From NCBI GenBank assembly GCA_937907025.1, contig CALESJ010000021.1, positions 55,817 through 119,816 of the forward strand: a DNA stretch of 64,000 nt, written 5' to 3'. A model generated the notes under the pieces. It saw nothing but the letters and a program-made list of their open reading frames with translations, had not been told where the DNA came from and did not search any database. The DNA is from an uncultured Faecalibacterium sp. Its GTDB lineage: Bacteria; Bacillota; Clostridia; Oscillospirales; Ruminococcaceae. The first letter of the stretch is position 1. Each line of letters begins with the position of its first letter. Position numbers and translations under genes: made by a program. Shown piece by piece: positions 39,796 to 48,052 of the stretch.

Positions 39796-40338
39796 TCAGA
39801 AATTCTTGGACTTCAGCTCAAAGTACGCCTGGGGATGGGCACACACCGGGCACTTGACGGGCGCATGGGTGCCGATGTAGATGAATCCGCAGTTGCGGCA
39901 CTGCCAGACCTGCTCGGTTTCGCGGGCAAAGACCTTGCCGGCTTCAATGTTGGCGGCCAGGGCCTTGTAGCGCTCTTCGTGTTCCTTCTCGATGCCGGCG
40001 ACCATGGAGAACAGGGCGGAGATTTCGTCAAAGCCCTCTTCCTTGGCCTCGGCAGCCATGCGGGGATACATGGAGGTGTGTTCCTCGTTCTCGCCCTGGG
40101 CCGCCATCTTCAGGCAGGTCAGGGTGTCGGGGATCTCGCCGTTTTCCATCAGGAGCTTGAACCAGATCTTGGCGTGCTCCTTCTCGTTGTTGGCGGTTTC
40201 ATTGAAAATGGCCGAAATCTGCTCGTAGCCTTCCTTCTTGGCCTTGGAGGCGAAGTAGGTGTATTTGTTGCGGGCCTGGCTTTCACCGGCGAAAGCTTCC
40301 CACAGATTCTTTTCGGTCTTGCTGCCTTTGAGTTCCAT
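39796..40338 (-). CDS. rbr: Rubrerythrin
   Basis: A 180-residue di-iron peroxidase that detoxifies hydrogen peroxide in anaerobes. The diiron domain (1-140) has the ligands in EAFAGESQARNKY (about 14) and NNEKEHAKIW (about 50), repeated in SMVAGIEKEHEERY (about 108-121). A rubredoxin-like Fe site is at the C-terminus: CRNCGFIY (about 145) and CPVCAHP (about 162). The ATG at 40338 with AGGAGAG 8 bases upstream is preferred to the longer frame. Its promoter carries a palindrome at the start site, probably a peroxide- or metal-responsive operator. Confidence 0.96.
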   Translation of the reverse strand: MELKGSKTEKNLWEAFAGESQARNKYTYFASKAKKEGYEQISAIFNETANNEKEHAKIWFKLLMENGEIPDTLTCLKMAAQGENEEHTSMYPRMAAEAKEEGFDEISALFSMVAGIEKEHEERYKALAANIEAGKVFARETEQVWQCRNCGFIYIGTHAPVKCPVCAHPQAYFELKSKNF

Positions 40339-40396
40339 ACGACAATCTCTCCTTTTATAATGGTATGTTTGTGCATCGGTATATTTCTGCAATCGT

Positions 40397-40446
40397 TTAA
40401 GACTTTGTCTTAATTAGAGTATACATGCCCACCAGGCGGATGTCAA
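40397..40446 (-). promoter_or_regulatory. Rubrerythrin promoter with TSS palindrome
   Basis: Reverse-strand -35 TTGACA (40446-40441), 17-base spacer, -10 TATACT (40423-40418). The palindrome TTAAGAC-TTT-GTCTTAA (40397-40413) covers the predicted start point. Its 7-3-7 shape fits a dimeric winged-helix or TetR-like repressor rather than the strict 7-1-7 Fur box. Confidence 0.75.
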
Positions 40447-40510
40447 GCCTGTTTCCGCCGTTTTTTGGCAATCAAATTTGTGAAATCTGCTCAAATATGA
40501 TAAAATCACA

Positions 40511-40566
40511 TTGACAAGGGCGCTTTCATACGGTACAGTATTTATAGGATACAATCTTATTGTATC
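40511..40566 (+). promoter_or_regulatory. Promoter and operator of the Fur/PerR-like gene
   Basis: TTGACA (40511-40516), 17-base spacer, TACAGT (40534-40539), followed by the palindrome GATACAAT-CTT-ATTGTATC (40548-40566) at the start site. Position and symmetry suggest autoregulation by the encoded Fur-family protein. Confidence 0.78.
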
Positions 40567-40595
40567 TTATTCTCAGCAGAAAGGACGGGACTGCC

Positions 40596-40967
40596 ATGAC
40601 ACGTCAAAGACGCCTGATACTGGACCTGATGCGCCAAAGTCCCCGCCACATGACGGCCGACGAGATCTTCGCCCTGGCCCGTCAGCAGATGCCCACCATT
40701 GCCCGCGGTACGGTATACCGCAACCTGAAACTGATGGAACAGGCCAAGGAGATCGCGCGGCTGGAATTACCGCAGGGTCCCGACCGGTACGACAAGACCT
40801 CGGCCCCGCACGGACATCTGTACTGTGACGGGTGCGGAGATTTGCAGGACATTCCGGTGGTGGGTCTGGTCAAGGAGATCGAGAACGCCATCGGTACCGA
40901 GGTGCGCAGCTATCAGCTGACCATCCACTACCTGTGCCCCGCCTGCCGGGCCAAAAACGCACAGTGA
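40596..40967 (+). CDS. Fur-family regulator (PerR-like)
   Basis: A 123-residue protein. The winged helix spans about 1-75 (MTRQRRLILDLMRQSPRHMTADEIFALA ... RGTVYRNLKLMEQA); the metal-binding half has HGHLYCDGCGDLQDIP (about 71-86) and CPACRAK (about 116), giving two CxxC pairs for structural zinc and His/Asp ligands for the sensing metal. Short length and proximity to rubrerythrin favour a peroxide (PerR) or related role over iron uptake (Fur), but the family subtype is not proven. Divergent from rubrerythrin. Confidence 0.9.
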   Translation: MTRQRRLILDLMRQSPRHMTADEIFALARQQMPTIARGTVYRNLKLMEQAKEIARLELPQGPDRYDKTSAPHGHLYCDGCGDLQDIPVVGLVKEIENAIGTEVRSYQLTIHYLCPACRAKNAQ

Positions 40968-40988
40968 CAGTATGGGCATCTGCCCACC

Positions 40989-41022
40989 GCCCAGTCCTCC
41001 GCCGGGGACCGGGCTTTTTTTA
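40989..41022 (+). terminator. Intrinsic terminator after the Fur-family gene
   Basis: GCCCAGTCC pairs with GGACCGGGC and is followed by eight T residues. Confidence 0.82.
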
Positions 41023-41035
41023 TTTCCATACACAG

Positions 41036-41075
41036 GCGGCGCACGGCGCGGGGACTCCCCCGTTCCGTGCGCCGC
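41036..41075. repeat. Long GC-rich hairpin between convergent genes
   Basis: GCGGCGCACGG and CCGTGCGCCGC (41036-41046, 41065-41075) are exact complements with further pairing inside. It follows the LysR stop on the reverse strand but has no U-run, so it may act as an mRNA-stabilising or insulating structure. Confidence 0.6.
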
Positions 41076-41080
41076 TCTTA

Positions 41081-42022
41081 TTATAAGGATATGCCGCCGT
41101 TCTTTCCGGTGTGTCCGGGTTCCGGGTCCGGGGCAAACAGGGTAGCCTGCAGCAGCTCCAGAAAGCGCTTCAGCGCCGGGTTGCGGTTGCCGGCCAGATA
41201 CAGCGCCCCGAAGGTCAGGGGCTCGAATTCCGGCAATTGGATATAGCACAGCCCCTCCCGCCGGGCCTTCGGGAAGTCTGCCATGACCGCAAAAGCGTAG
41301 CCGGTTTCCACCAGAGTGCCCACCACGTCCTGGTTATCACAGAACAGAATCTGCTCCGGCCCCCGGGACCCCACCGCCCGGGTCTGGATGGCAAACAGGG
41401 CCGGCGGGCAGATGGGTGGCCGGCAGACCGCAATACGCCCGGCCCGGGACATCTCCCGGACCAGCAGGCTTTCCGACCCGGCCAGGGGGTGTTCCCGGTT
41501 GCAGACGCAGACCGCCCGGCACTGGGTCAGGGCGCGGAACTTCTGGCCCGGTTCCTCCCCGGCGCTGCGCCCCGGACCGCGGAAGGAAAAAATCATATCC
41601 AGATCCCCATCCGCCAGCAGGTTTTTCACCGAATCAAAGGGGATCAGACGCAGCACCGGCATCAGGTCAGGTTCCTGCAGGCGCAGTTGTTCCAGCGCCG
41701 GGCGCAGCACCCGCAGCTCGGTGGTGTTGCGGCAGCCGATGACCACCCGGGACAATACCTCGGTGCGGAATTTCTTCATGCGGGCCTTGGACAGTTCGGA
41801 CAGCTTGAGAATTTCCCCCGCATACTGGGTAAACTGGAACCCCTCCTGGGTCAGGCTCACGCTCTTGCTGGTGCGCCGGAACAGCTTGACCCCCAGCTCA
41901 TCCTCCAGGGTATTGATCTGGTGGCTGACCGCCGGCTGGGTGATGCGCAGCTGTTCCGCCGCCCGGGAAAAGTTCAGATAATTGGCCACGGCCATGAAAC
42001 ATTCGAGCTGTGTGGTATTCAT
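41081..42022 (-). CDS. LysR-family transcriptional regulator
   Basis: A 313-residue regulator. The N-terminal winged helix (1-60; MNTTQLECFMAVANYLNFSRAAEQLRITQPAVSHQINTLEDELGVKLF) is a standard LTTR domain; the remainder is a periplasmic-binding-protein-like effector domain. The ATG at 42022 (GGGAGG about 10 bases upstream) is supported over the longer frame. It is divergent from the MarR gene, with a 14-bp palindrome between. No obvious metabolic target lies next to it. Confidence 0.93.
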   Translation of the reverse strand: MNTTQLECFMAVANYLNFSRAAEQLRITQPAVSHQINTLEDELGVKLFRRTSKSVSLTQEGFQFTQYAGEILKLSELSKARMKKFRTEVLSRVVIGCRNTTELRVLRPALEQLRLQEPDLMPVLRLIPFDSVKNLLADGDLDMIFSFRGPGRSAGEEPGQKFRALTQCRAVCVCNREHPLAGSESLLVREMSRAGRIAVCRPPICPPALFAIQTRAVGSRGPEQILFCDNQDVVGTLVETGYAFAVMADFPKARREGLCYIQLPEFEPLTFGALYLAGNRNPALKRFLELLQATLFAPDPEPGHTGKNGGISL

Positions 42023-42092
42023 AGCAGGAAAACCTCCCGATACGATGCCTGCGGGCCAACCGCAGGCTTTCAATTACTTTTAATTATAAACG

Positions 42093-42106
42093 TCTTTTAT
42101 AAAAGA
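42093..42106. promoter_or_regulatory. 14-bp perfect palindrome in the LysR/MarR intergenic region
   Basis: TCTTTTATAAAAGA, fully self-complementary, lies 13 bases before the marR -35 box and upstream of the LysR gene. It may be a regulator site or chance AT-rich symmetry. Confidence 0.45.
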
Positions 42107-42120
42107 TAACATATTTGAAT

Positions 42121-42149
42121 TTCACACGCAAGCCGGATTGTGTTATAAA
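42121..42149 (+). promoter_or_regulatory. Promoter of the MarR-ABC exporter operon
   Basis: TTCACA (42121-42126), 17-base spacer, TATAAA (42144-42149). Confidence 0.6.
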
Positions 42150-42202
42150 ACAGTACGGAGTGAAACAGTTCATCTCCGAACAATTTGCAAAGAGGCGAAA
42201 CC

Positions 42203-42673
42203 ATGGCAACAGTGGACCGGGAGGCGTTGGTCCGGGATAACCGGCGTATCAGCATACAGATCGAACAGATTTCCAACAATTCGCTGGCCAAACAGGGACT
42301 AACCGCCATGCAGGCCAACATGCTGCAGTATATCCTGCGTCATTCCGACCGGGGTACTTCGCTGACAGCCATTCACCGGGAGTACGGCTATTCCATGGCC
42401 GCTCTTTCGGGTATGCTCAAGCGGCTGCGCAAGAAAGGCTATGTGCGGGTGGAACCCTGTGACAACGATGACCGCCGCAAGCTGCTGTTCGGCACCGAAC
42501 AGGGCGAAGAGGTGCGGGAATATCTGGAAAGCTCGATGGATGTGGCGCAGGAACGCCTGTACGACTGCTTTTCCACCGAGGAGCTGGAAACCCTGGATCG
42601 CCTGCAAAAGAAAATGCTGCAAAACCTTTCAGCATTATCGGGAAAGAAACATAAGGAGGCATCCGAATCGTGA
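42203..42673 (+). CDS. MarR-family regulator
   Basis: A 156-residue winged-helix regulator. The DNA-binding domain is at about 35-100 (TSLTAIHREYGYSMAALSGMLKRLRKKGYVRVEPCDNDDRRKLLFGTEQG), with the D-DRR wing motif typical of MarR proteins. The ATG at 42203 has AGAGG upstream. It overlaps the first exporter gene by 4 bases and almost certainly controls it, releasing on binding a toxic or signalling ligand. Confidence 0.92.
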   Translation: MATVDREALVRDNRRISIQIEQISNNSLAKQGLTAMQANMLQYILRHSDRGTSLTAIHREYGYSMAALSGMLKRLRKKGYVRVEPCDNDDRRKLLFGTEQGEEVREYLESSMDVAQERLYDCFSTEELETLDRLQKKMLQNLSALSGKKHKEASES

Positions 42674-44409
42674 AAACAGTATTGCGTCAGCTGGGACGCT
42701 ACCGGCGTGATACATGGCTGTGCATCGCCATGACGACCCTGGAAGTGGTCATGGAGATCCTGCTGCCCTTTATCACCGCCCTGATCATTGACCAGGGTCT
42801 GGAAGCCGCCAGCCTGCCCACCGTCTACCGGTACGGCATCCTGATGGTGATCATGTCCTTCTGCAGCCTGGCCTTCGGTGCGCTGGGCGGCAAATACGCG
42901 GCCAGCGCCTCGTCCGGTTTGGCCGCCAATCTGCGGGAGGCCGTGTACAACAACATCCAGACCTTTTCCTTCTCCAACATCGACAAATTCAGTGTTCCGG
43001 GCCTGGTCACCCGTATGACCACTGATATCACCAACGTACAGAACGCTTACATGATGCTCATTCGTGTGGCGGTGCGTGCTCCCTTGATGCTGATCTTCAG
43101 CTACATCATGTGCCTGATCATCAGCCCCAAGCTGAGCCTGACCTTCCTGCTGGCAGTTATCTTCCTGGCCATTGTGCTGGGGGTCATCATGGTGGTGACC
43201 ATGCGCATCTTCAATGATGTGTTCAGCAAGTACGATGACCTGAACGCCAGCGTGCAGGAGAACATCTCCGCCATCCGCGTGGTCAAGGCCTTTGTGCGGG
43301 AAGACCACGAAAATGAAAAGTTTGACAAGGCTTCCAACAACCTGTACCGCCTGTTCGTCAAGGCTGAAGGGCTGCTGGCCTTCAACAACCCGGCCATGAT
43401 GCTGGCCATCTATTTCTGCATCATCATGGTGTCCTGGCTGGGCGCCCACTTCATTGTGGGCGGCAGCATGAGCGCCGGCGAGCTGACCAGCCTGTTCAGC
43501 TACGTCATGAGCCTGATGATGAGCCTGATGATGCTGTCCATGGTGGTGGTCATGATCACCATGTCCATGGCCAGTATCCGCCGTATCAGCGAAGTTCTGG
43601 ACGAAACGCCCGACCTGGCCGAGCCCGAACAGCCCGTCTACACCGTGGCCGACGGCAGCGTGGACTTTGACCATGTGGACTTTTCCTACAAGCACGGCAG
43701 CGGCAAGAACGCCCTGTCCGACATTGACCTGCACATCCGCGCCGGTGAAACCATCGGCGTCATCGGCGGCACCGGTTCCGGCAAGAGCAGCCTGGTCAAC
43801 CTGATCTGCCGCCTGTACGACACCGACAAGGGCACCGTCAAGGTGGGCGGCGTCGACGTGCGCAACTACGATATGGAAACCCTGCGCAACCAGGTTTCGG
43901 TGGTGCTGCAGAAGAACACCCTGTTCTCCGGCACCATTCTGGACAACCTGCGCTGGGGCAACCCCGACGCCACCGAGGATGAGTGCAAGGCCGCCTGCCA
44001 GGCTGCCTGTGCCGATGAATTCATCGACCGCTTTCCCGACGGGTACAACACCCGCATCGAGCGTGGCGGCGCCAACGTATCCGGCGGCCAGAAGCAGCGT
44101 CTGTGCATCGCCCGCGCCCTGCTGAAGAAACCCAAGGTGCTGATCCTGGACGACTCCACCAGCGCTGTGGATACCGCCACTGACGCCAAGATCCGGGCCG
44201 CCTTTGCCAAGGAGATCCCCGGCACCACCAAGATCATCATTGCCCAGCGTATTTCCAGTGTGGAGAACGCCGACCGCATCCTGGTGCTGGACAACGGCCG
44301 CATCAACGGCTTTGATACCCACGAAAACCTGCTCAAGACCAACGCCATCTACCGGGAGATCTACGAATCCCAGGTCAAGGGCGGCGGCGACTTCGACCAG
44401 CCGGCGTGA
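42670..44409 (+). CDS. ABC exporter half-transporter A (degenerate ATP site)
   Basis: A 579-residue fusion of six TM helices (about 15-300) and an ABC domain (about 335-575). Walker A is GGTGSGKSS (about 367) and the signature is VSGGQKQR, but the catalytic Glu after Walker B is Asp (LILDDSTS, about 492) and the switch His is Gln (IIIAQRISS, about 525). This is the usual degenerate member of a heterodimeric exporter such as BmrCD or TM287/288. GTG start at 42670, with AAGGAGG 10 bases upstream. It pairs with the next gene. Confidence 0.94.
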   Translation: MKTVLRQLGRYRRDTWLCIAMTTLEVVMEILLPFITALIIDQGLEAASLPTVYRYGILMVIMSFCSLAFGALGGKYAASASSGLAANLREAVYNNIQTFSFSNIDKFSVPGLVTRMTTDITNVQNAYMMLIRVAVRAPLMLIFSYIMCLIISPKLSLTFLLAVIFLAIVLGVIMVVTMRIFNDVFSKYDDLNASVQENISAIRVVKAFVREDHENEKFDKASNNLYRLFVKAEGLLAFNNPAMMLAIYFCIIMVSWLGAHFIVGGSMSAGELTSLFSYVMSLMMSLMMLSMVVVMITMSMASIRRISEVLDETPDLAEPEQPVYTVADGSVDFDHVDFSYKHGSGKNALSDIDLHIRAGETIGVIGGTGSGKSSLVNLICRLYDTDKGTVKVGGVDVRNYDMETLRNQVSVVLQKNTLFSGTILDNLRWGNPDATEDECKAACQAACADEFIDRFPDGYNTRIERGGANVSGGQKQRLCIARALLKKPKVLILDDSTSAVDTATDAKIRAAFAKEIPGTTKIIIAQRISSVENADRILVLDNGRINGFDTHENLLKTNAIYREIYESQVKGGGDFDQPA

Positions 44410-44425
44410 AAGGAGAGTAGAAACG

Positions 44426-46312
44426 ATGAAGCAAACCTCATCCCGCAACGCATCTCTCGGTGTGCTGAAGCGCGTGCTGGGTTACATGCTGCACACCTAT
44501 AAATGGCCGTTTCTGGCCGTGGTCATCTGCATTCTGATTTCTTCCAGCGCCACCGTGGCCGGTGCCACCTTCCCCCAGACGCTGGTGGATGATTACATCA
44601 CCCCCATGATGGCCAGCGGCAGCAGCGATTACAGCCAGCTGGCCGGCGCCCTGCTGAAACTGATCGGCCTGCTGGCGGTGGGCGTGGTGGCAGCCTTTGC
44701 CTACAACCGCATCATGGTCACCATCTGCCAGGGCACCCTGCGCCGTCTGCGCAATGACCTGTTCCGCAAGATGGAATCCCTGCCCATCAAGTACTTCGAC
44801 ACCCACGCCCACGGCGACATCATGTCGGTGTACACCAACGATATTGATACCCTGCGCCAGCTCATGAGCCAGAGCATTCCCCAGGTCATCAACTCTGCCC
44901 TGACCATGATCGTGACCCTGATCACCATGCTGGCCCTCAACCCCTTTCTGAGCATCATCTCCATCCTGACCGCCGTCATCATGGCGGTGGTGGCCAAGAA
45001 CTTTTCCCGCCTGTCCGGCCGGTACTACGCCGCCCAGCAGAAGAACCTGGGCATCGTGGACGGCTTCATCGAGGAGATGCTGGACGGCCAGAAGGTCGTC
45101 AAGGTTTTCTGCCATGAAGAGGCCGCCAAGGCCGACTTCCACAAGGTGAACGAAGCCCTGCGCGACAGCTCCGACAAGGCCAACCGGTACGCCAACCTGC
45201 TCATGCCTGTCAACGGCAACATCGGCTGGCTGAGCTACGCCGTCGTGGCTGTGGTGGGTGCCATTCTGGGCATCAACAACATGGCCGGCGTGACCCTGGG
45301 CGTGGTCATCACTTTTGTAGGTCTGAACAAGAGTTTCACCCAGCCCATCACCCAGATCAGCACCCAGCTGAACTTTGTGGTCAACGCTGCGGCCGGTGCC
45401 CAGCGTGTCTTTGACCTGATGGATGAAACGCCCGAAAAGGACGAAGGCTATGTGGAGCTGGTCAATGCCCGGGAGGAAGCCGACGGTAGCCTGACCGAGC
45501 AGAAGGAACGCACCAACACCTGGGCCTGGAAGCATCCCCACAAGGCCGACGGCACCGTGACCTACACCAAGCTGGAAGGCGGCGTGGTCTTCAACGATGT
45601 GGACTTCGGCTACGATGAAAACAAGCTGGTGCTGCACAACATCAGCCTGTGGGCCAAACCCGGCCAGAAGATCGCCTTCGTGGGCGCCACCGGTGCCGGC
45701 AAGACGACCATCACCAACCTGATCAACCGTTTCTACGACATTGCCGACGGCAAGATCCGCTACGACGGCATCAACATCAACAAGATCAAAAAGCCCGACC
45801 TGCGGCGCAGCCTGGGCATCGTGCTGCAGGATACTCACCTGTTCACCGGCACCGTCATAGACAACATCCGGTACGGCAATCTGGACGCCACGGACGAAGA
45901 GTGCATAGCGGCAGCCAGGCTGGCCAACGCCGACGGCTTTATCCGCCGCCTGCCTGACGGTTACCAAACCATGCTGACCGGCGACGGCGCCAACCTGAGC
46001 CAGGGCCAGCGGCAGCTGCTGGCCATTGCCCGTGCCGCTGTGGCCGACCCGCCGGTGCTGATTCTGGATGAGGCCACCTCCTCCATTGATACCCGCACCG
46101 AAAAGCTGGTGCAGGACGGCATGGACGCCCTGATGTACGGGCGCACCACCTTTGTTATCGCCCACCGGCTGTCCACCGTGCGCAACGCCGACTGCATCAT
46201 GGTCATGGACCAGGGACGCATCATCGAGCGCGGTACCCACGACGAACTCATTGCCAAGAAGGGCATGTATTACCGCCTGTACACCGGCAACTTTGCCGAT
46301 GAACCGGCCTGA
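44426..46312 (+). CDS. ABC exporter half-transporter B (catalytic)
   Basis: A 628-residue half-transporter: TM domain (about 20-330), a 45-residue insert rich in charged residues before the ABC domain (AREEADGSLTEQKERTNTWAWKHPHKADGT, about 350-380), Walker A GATGAGKTT (about 421), Walker B LILDEATSSID with catalytic Glu, and switch His in VIAHRLSTV. Its signature is LSQGQ, not LSGGQ, as in the partner's complement in heterodimers. It follows half-transporter A by 16 bases and a strong terminator ends the operon. Substrate unknown; multidrug export is common for this group. Confidence 0.94.
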   Translation: MKQTSSRNASLGVLKRVLGYMLHTYKWPFLAVVICILISSSATVAGATFPQTLVDDYITPMMASGSSDYSQLAGALLKLIGLLAVGVVAAFAYNRIMVTICQGTLRRLRNDLFRKMESLPIKYFDTHAHGDIMSVYTNDIDTLRQLMSQSIPQVINSALTMIVTLITMLALNPFLSIISILTAVIMAVVAKNFSRLSGRYYAAQQKNLGIVDGFIEEMLDGQKVVKVFCHEEAAKADFHKVNEALRDSSDKANRYANLLMPVNGNIGWLSYAVVAVVGAILGINNMAGVTLGVVITFVGLNKSFTQPITQISTQLNFVVNAAAGAQRVFDLMDETPEKDEGYVELVNAREEADGSLTEQKERTNTWAWKHPHKADGTVTYTKLEGGVVFNDVDFGYDENKLVLHNISLWAKPGQKIAFVGATGAGKTTITNLINRFYDIADGKIRYDGININKIKKPDLRRSLGIVLQDTHLFTGTVIDNIRYGNLDATDEECIAAARLANADGFIRRLPDGYQTMLTGDGANLSQGQRQLLAIARAAVADPPVLILDEATSSIDTRTEKLVQDGMDALMYGRTTFVIAHRLSTVRNADCIMVMDQGRIIERGTHDELIAKKGMYYRLYTGNFADEPA

Positions 46313-46323
46313 TCGCATACACC

Positions 46324-46375
46324 AAAAGCCTGGACGGCTCCGAACACCTCGGAGCCGCCCAGGCTTTTCCTTTTT
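46324..46375. terminator. Bidirectional terminator after the exporter operon
   Basis: AAAAGCCTGG-CGGCTCCGA pairs with TCGGAGCCG-CCAGGCTTTT, with T-rich tails on both sides; it separates the exporter operon from the convergent lipoprotein gene. Confidence 0.9.
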
Positions 46376-46386
46376 ATATTATAATT

Positions 46387-47091
46387 TCAGAAAGGGTTCA
46401 CCAGCTTGCCGAAACTGACCACCCAGGTTTCTTCGTCCGCCTTGGTCAGCCAGACGTTCACATCCCAGTTGTTCTCAAACCAGGTATCCATGGCCTCCTG
46501 CCCGTACCATTGGGTGGTTTCCTCTCCGTTCAGGTTGATGGTGTCCGCCGGCTGGTCCACAAAGGCCACCCCGTTTTCCGCCTGCCGGGCCACATAGCCT
46601 TTCTGGAAACGGGCGCGCTGTTCCTCGTCCCAGGTCTGGGACAAGGGCTGGGCAGAATGCCAGCAGATCAAATCTTCCGAAACGTAATCACTGGCCAAAT
46701 ATACCGACAACTCATCCCACAGCGTGAAGGTGGCGGGGCGGCAGCTGTCCACCGGGTCGCCCAGGTAGGCGGTGAGCTTTTTCTCCATAGCCTCCTTGTC
46801 ACCGGCGTCCAGGTTCCACAGCACCCCCTGCAGCTCGCCGGTGGGGGTGTTGTAATCGAAGGTCAGGTTGTACACCGGCAGATCAAAAAATTCCGCCTGC
46901 TCCACCTTGATCTTGTTTTCCTCCTCGGTATAGGGCAGCCCCTGCTCGGCGAGGGACACGGTCAGTTCTTCCCGGGTGGTGTCCCAGGGATAGCCGGGCA
47001 CCTCCATGCTTTCGGCGCCGGGGTGACCGCAGGCCACCAGCAGGGCCCCCGCCGTCAGAGCCGCTGCCGCAGCCAGGTACATTTTCTTCAT
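46387..47091 (-). CDS. Lipoprotein, unknown function
   Basis: A 234-residue secreted lipoprotein with a type II signal peptide MKKMYLAAAAALTAGALLVACG (Cys about 21). The mature part is acidic with many Trp/Tyr residues and no recognised domain; DTTREELTVSLAEQG near residue 37 and the C-terminal VWLTKADEETWVVSFGKLV may be two related beta-rich pieces. It is monocistronic and convergent with the exporter operon, divergent from the ATP synthase operon. Function cannot be assigned. Confidence 0.75.
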   Translation of the reverse strand: MKKMYLAAAAALTAGALLVACGHPGAESMEVPGYPWDTTREELTVSLAEQGLPYTEEENKIKVEQAEFFDLPVYNLTFDYNTPTGELQGVLWNLDAGDKEAMEKKLTAYLGDPVDSCRPATFTLWDELSVYLASDYVSEDLICWHSAQPLSQTWDEEQRARFQKGYVARQAENGVAFVDQPADTINLNGEETTQWYGQEAMDTWFENNWDVNVWLTKADEETWVVSFGKLVNPF

Positions 47092-47244
47092 TGCAGCACC
47101 TTCCTCCCCGGTGTTTGCGCATAATTCCTGATTTCAGTATACGCTTTGCCCCCAGGGTTTTCCAGATGACAAATTTGCTAAAATTTTACAACGAAAAACA
47201 GGCACTTTTACGTCCTCACGATGATATTTTCTCTTAATTTTCTG

Positions 47245-47273
47245 TTGAAATTGTCAGTTTTTTTTGGTATACT
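47245..47273 (+). promoter_or_regulatory. ATP synthase operon promoter
   Basis: TTGAAA (47245-47250), 17-base spacer, TATACT (47268-47273). Confidence 0.75.
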
Positions 47274-47331
47274 GTTGACAGGATTTGTTTACATCAGGGC
47301 GGCATACCGCGGAAAGGAGCGCTGACCGGAT

Positions 47332-47595
47332 TTGAAGGATCTGGCACAACTGCTGAACGGGCTGGTGTGGTTCACACAGCTCGGGATTTCGCTGGTGGTG
47401 CCGCTGCTTTTGTTTGTGGGCGGCGGTGCCTGGCTTGTGAACGCTCTGGGTGCGCCCATGTGGATCATGTTCCCGGCCTTTGTGCTGGGGCTTGGTACCT
47501 CTGGGGCCACCGCCCGCCGGTTTTACCTGACCGATCGGCGCAAAGCCGAAAAACACCAATCGGACAAGCCGGTTGGATTCAACGATCATCTCTGA
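47332..47595 (+). CDS. AtpZ/AtpI-like small membrane protein
   Basis: An 87-residue protein with two TM helices (about 11-33 and 40-58) and a basic tail, the shape of AtpZ-type F0F1 accessory proteins that have been linked to Mg2+/Ca2+ and c-ring assembly. It starts at TTG 47332, about 12 bases from AAAGGAG. It is the first gene of the ATP synthase operon, 27 bases before the AtpI-like gene. Confidence 0.78.
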   Translation: MKDLAQLLNGLVWFTQLGISLVVPLLLFVGGGAWLVNALGAPMWIMFPAFVLGLGTSGATARRFYLTDRRKAEKHQSDKPVGFNDHL

Positions 47596-47622
47596 TGCGA
47601 TCCGGAAAGGAGTGTTAATGCG

Positions 47623-48048
47623 ATGCAACTGCAGCCGGATGTGAAGAAGGAACTGGTCCACATCGGAATAGGCTGCGCGGTGGGCACCGTGGTGCTGGTA
47701 GCCGGCTGGGCGCTGGCGACCGCCCTGGGCGCCCCCTTCGGGTTCAGCTGGAAAGTGCCGCTGAGCGCTGTGCTGGGGGCTCTTGCCGCGTGGCTGAACT
47801 TTTTCGGCCTGGCGCTGACCCTGCAAAAGGTAGCGGCCGGCGCCGACGAAGCCCGCGGGCGCAGCCTGATGCGAACTTCGGAGCTGTACCGCAAGCTGGG
47901 CCTTGGCCTTTTTCTGATTGCCATGTTCCTGATCCCGGCATTCAACTGGGTGGCGGCGGCCATTCCGCTGCTGTTCCCCCAGGCGACAATCTTTGTCATG
48001 TATGCGCTTCGGCGCAAACCATCCCAGAACAAGGGAGGTGAAACCTAA
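47623..48048 (+). CDS. atpI: ATP synthase subunit I-like (AtpI)
   Basis: A 141-residue protein with four TM helices (about 12-34, 40-60, 90-108, 112-132) fits the ATP-synthase subunit I family that helps assemble the c-ring. It lies directly before atpB. GGAG-type site precedes the ATG. Confidence 0.8.
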   Translation: MQLQPDVKKELVHIGIGCAVGTVVLVAGWALATALGAPFGFSWKVPLSAVLGALAAWLNFFGLALTLQKVAAGADEARGRSLMRTSELYRKLGLGLFLIAMFLIPAFNWVAAAIPLLFPQATIFVMYALRRKPSQNKGGET

Positions 48049-48052
48049 TCCC

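Noticed and set aside
42439..46318. Long reverse-strand frames opposite the ABC exporter genes
   Set aside because: Composition typical of shadows (His/Asp/Gln/Gly-rich); the forward genes carry full ABC motifs.
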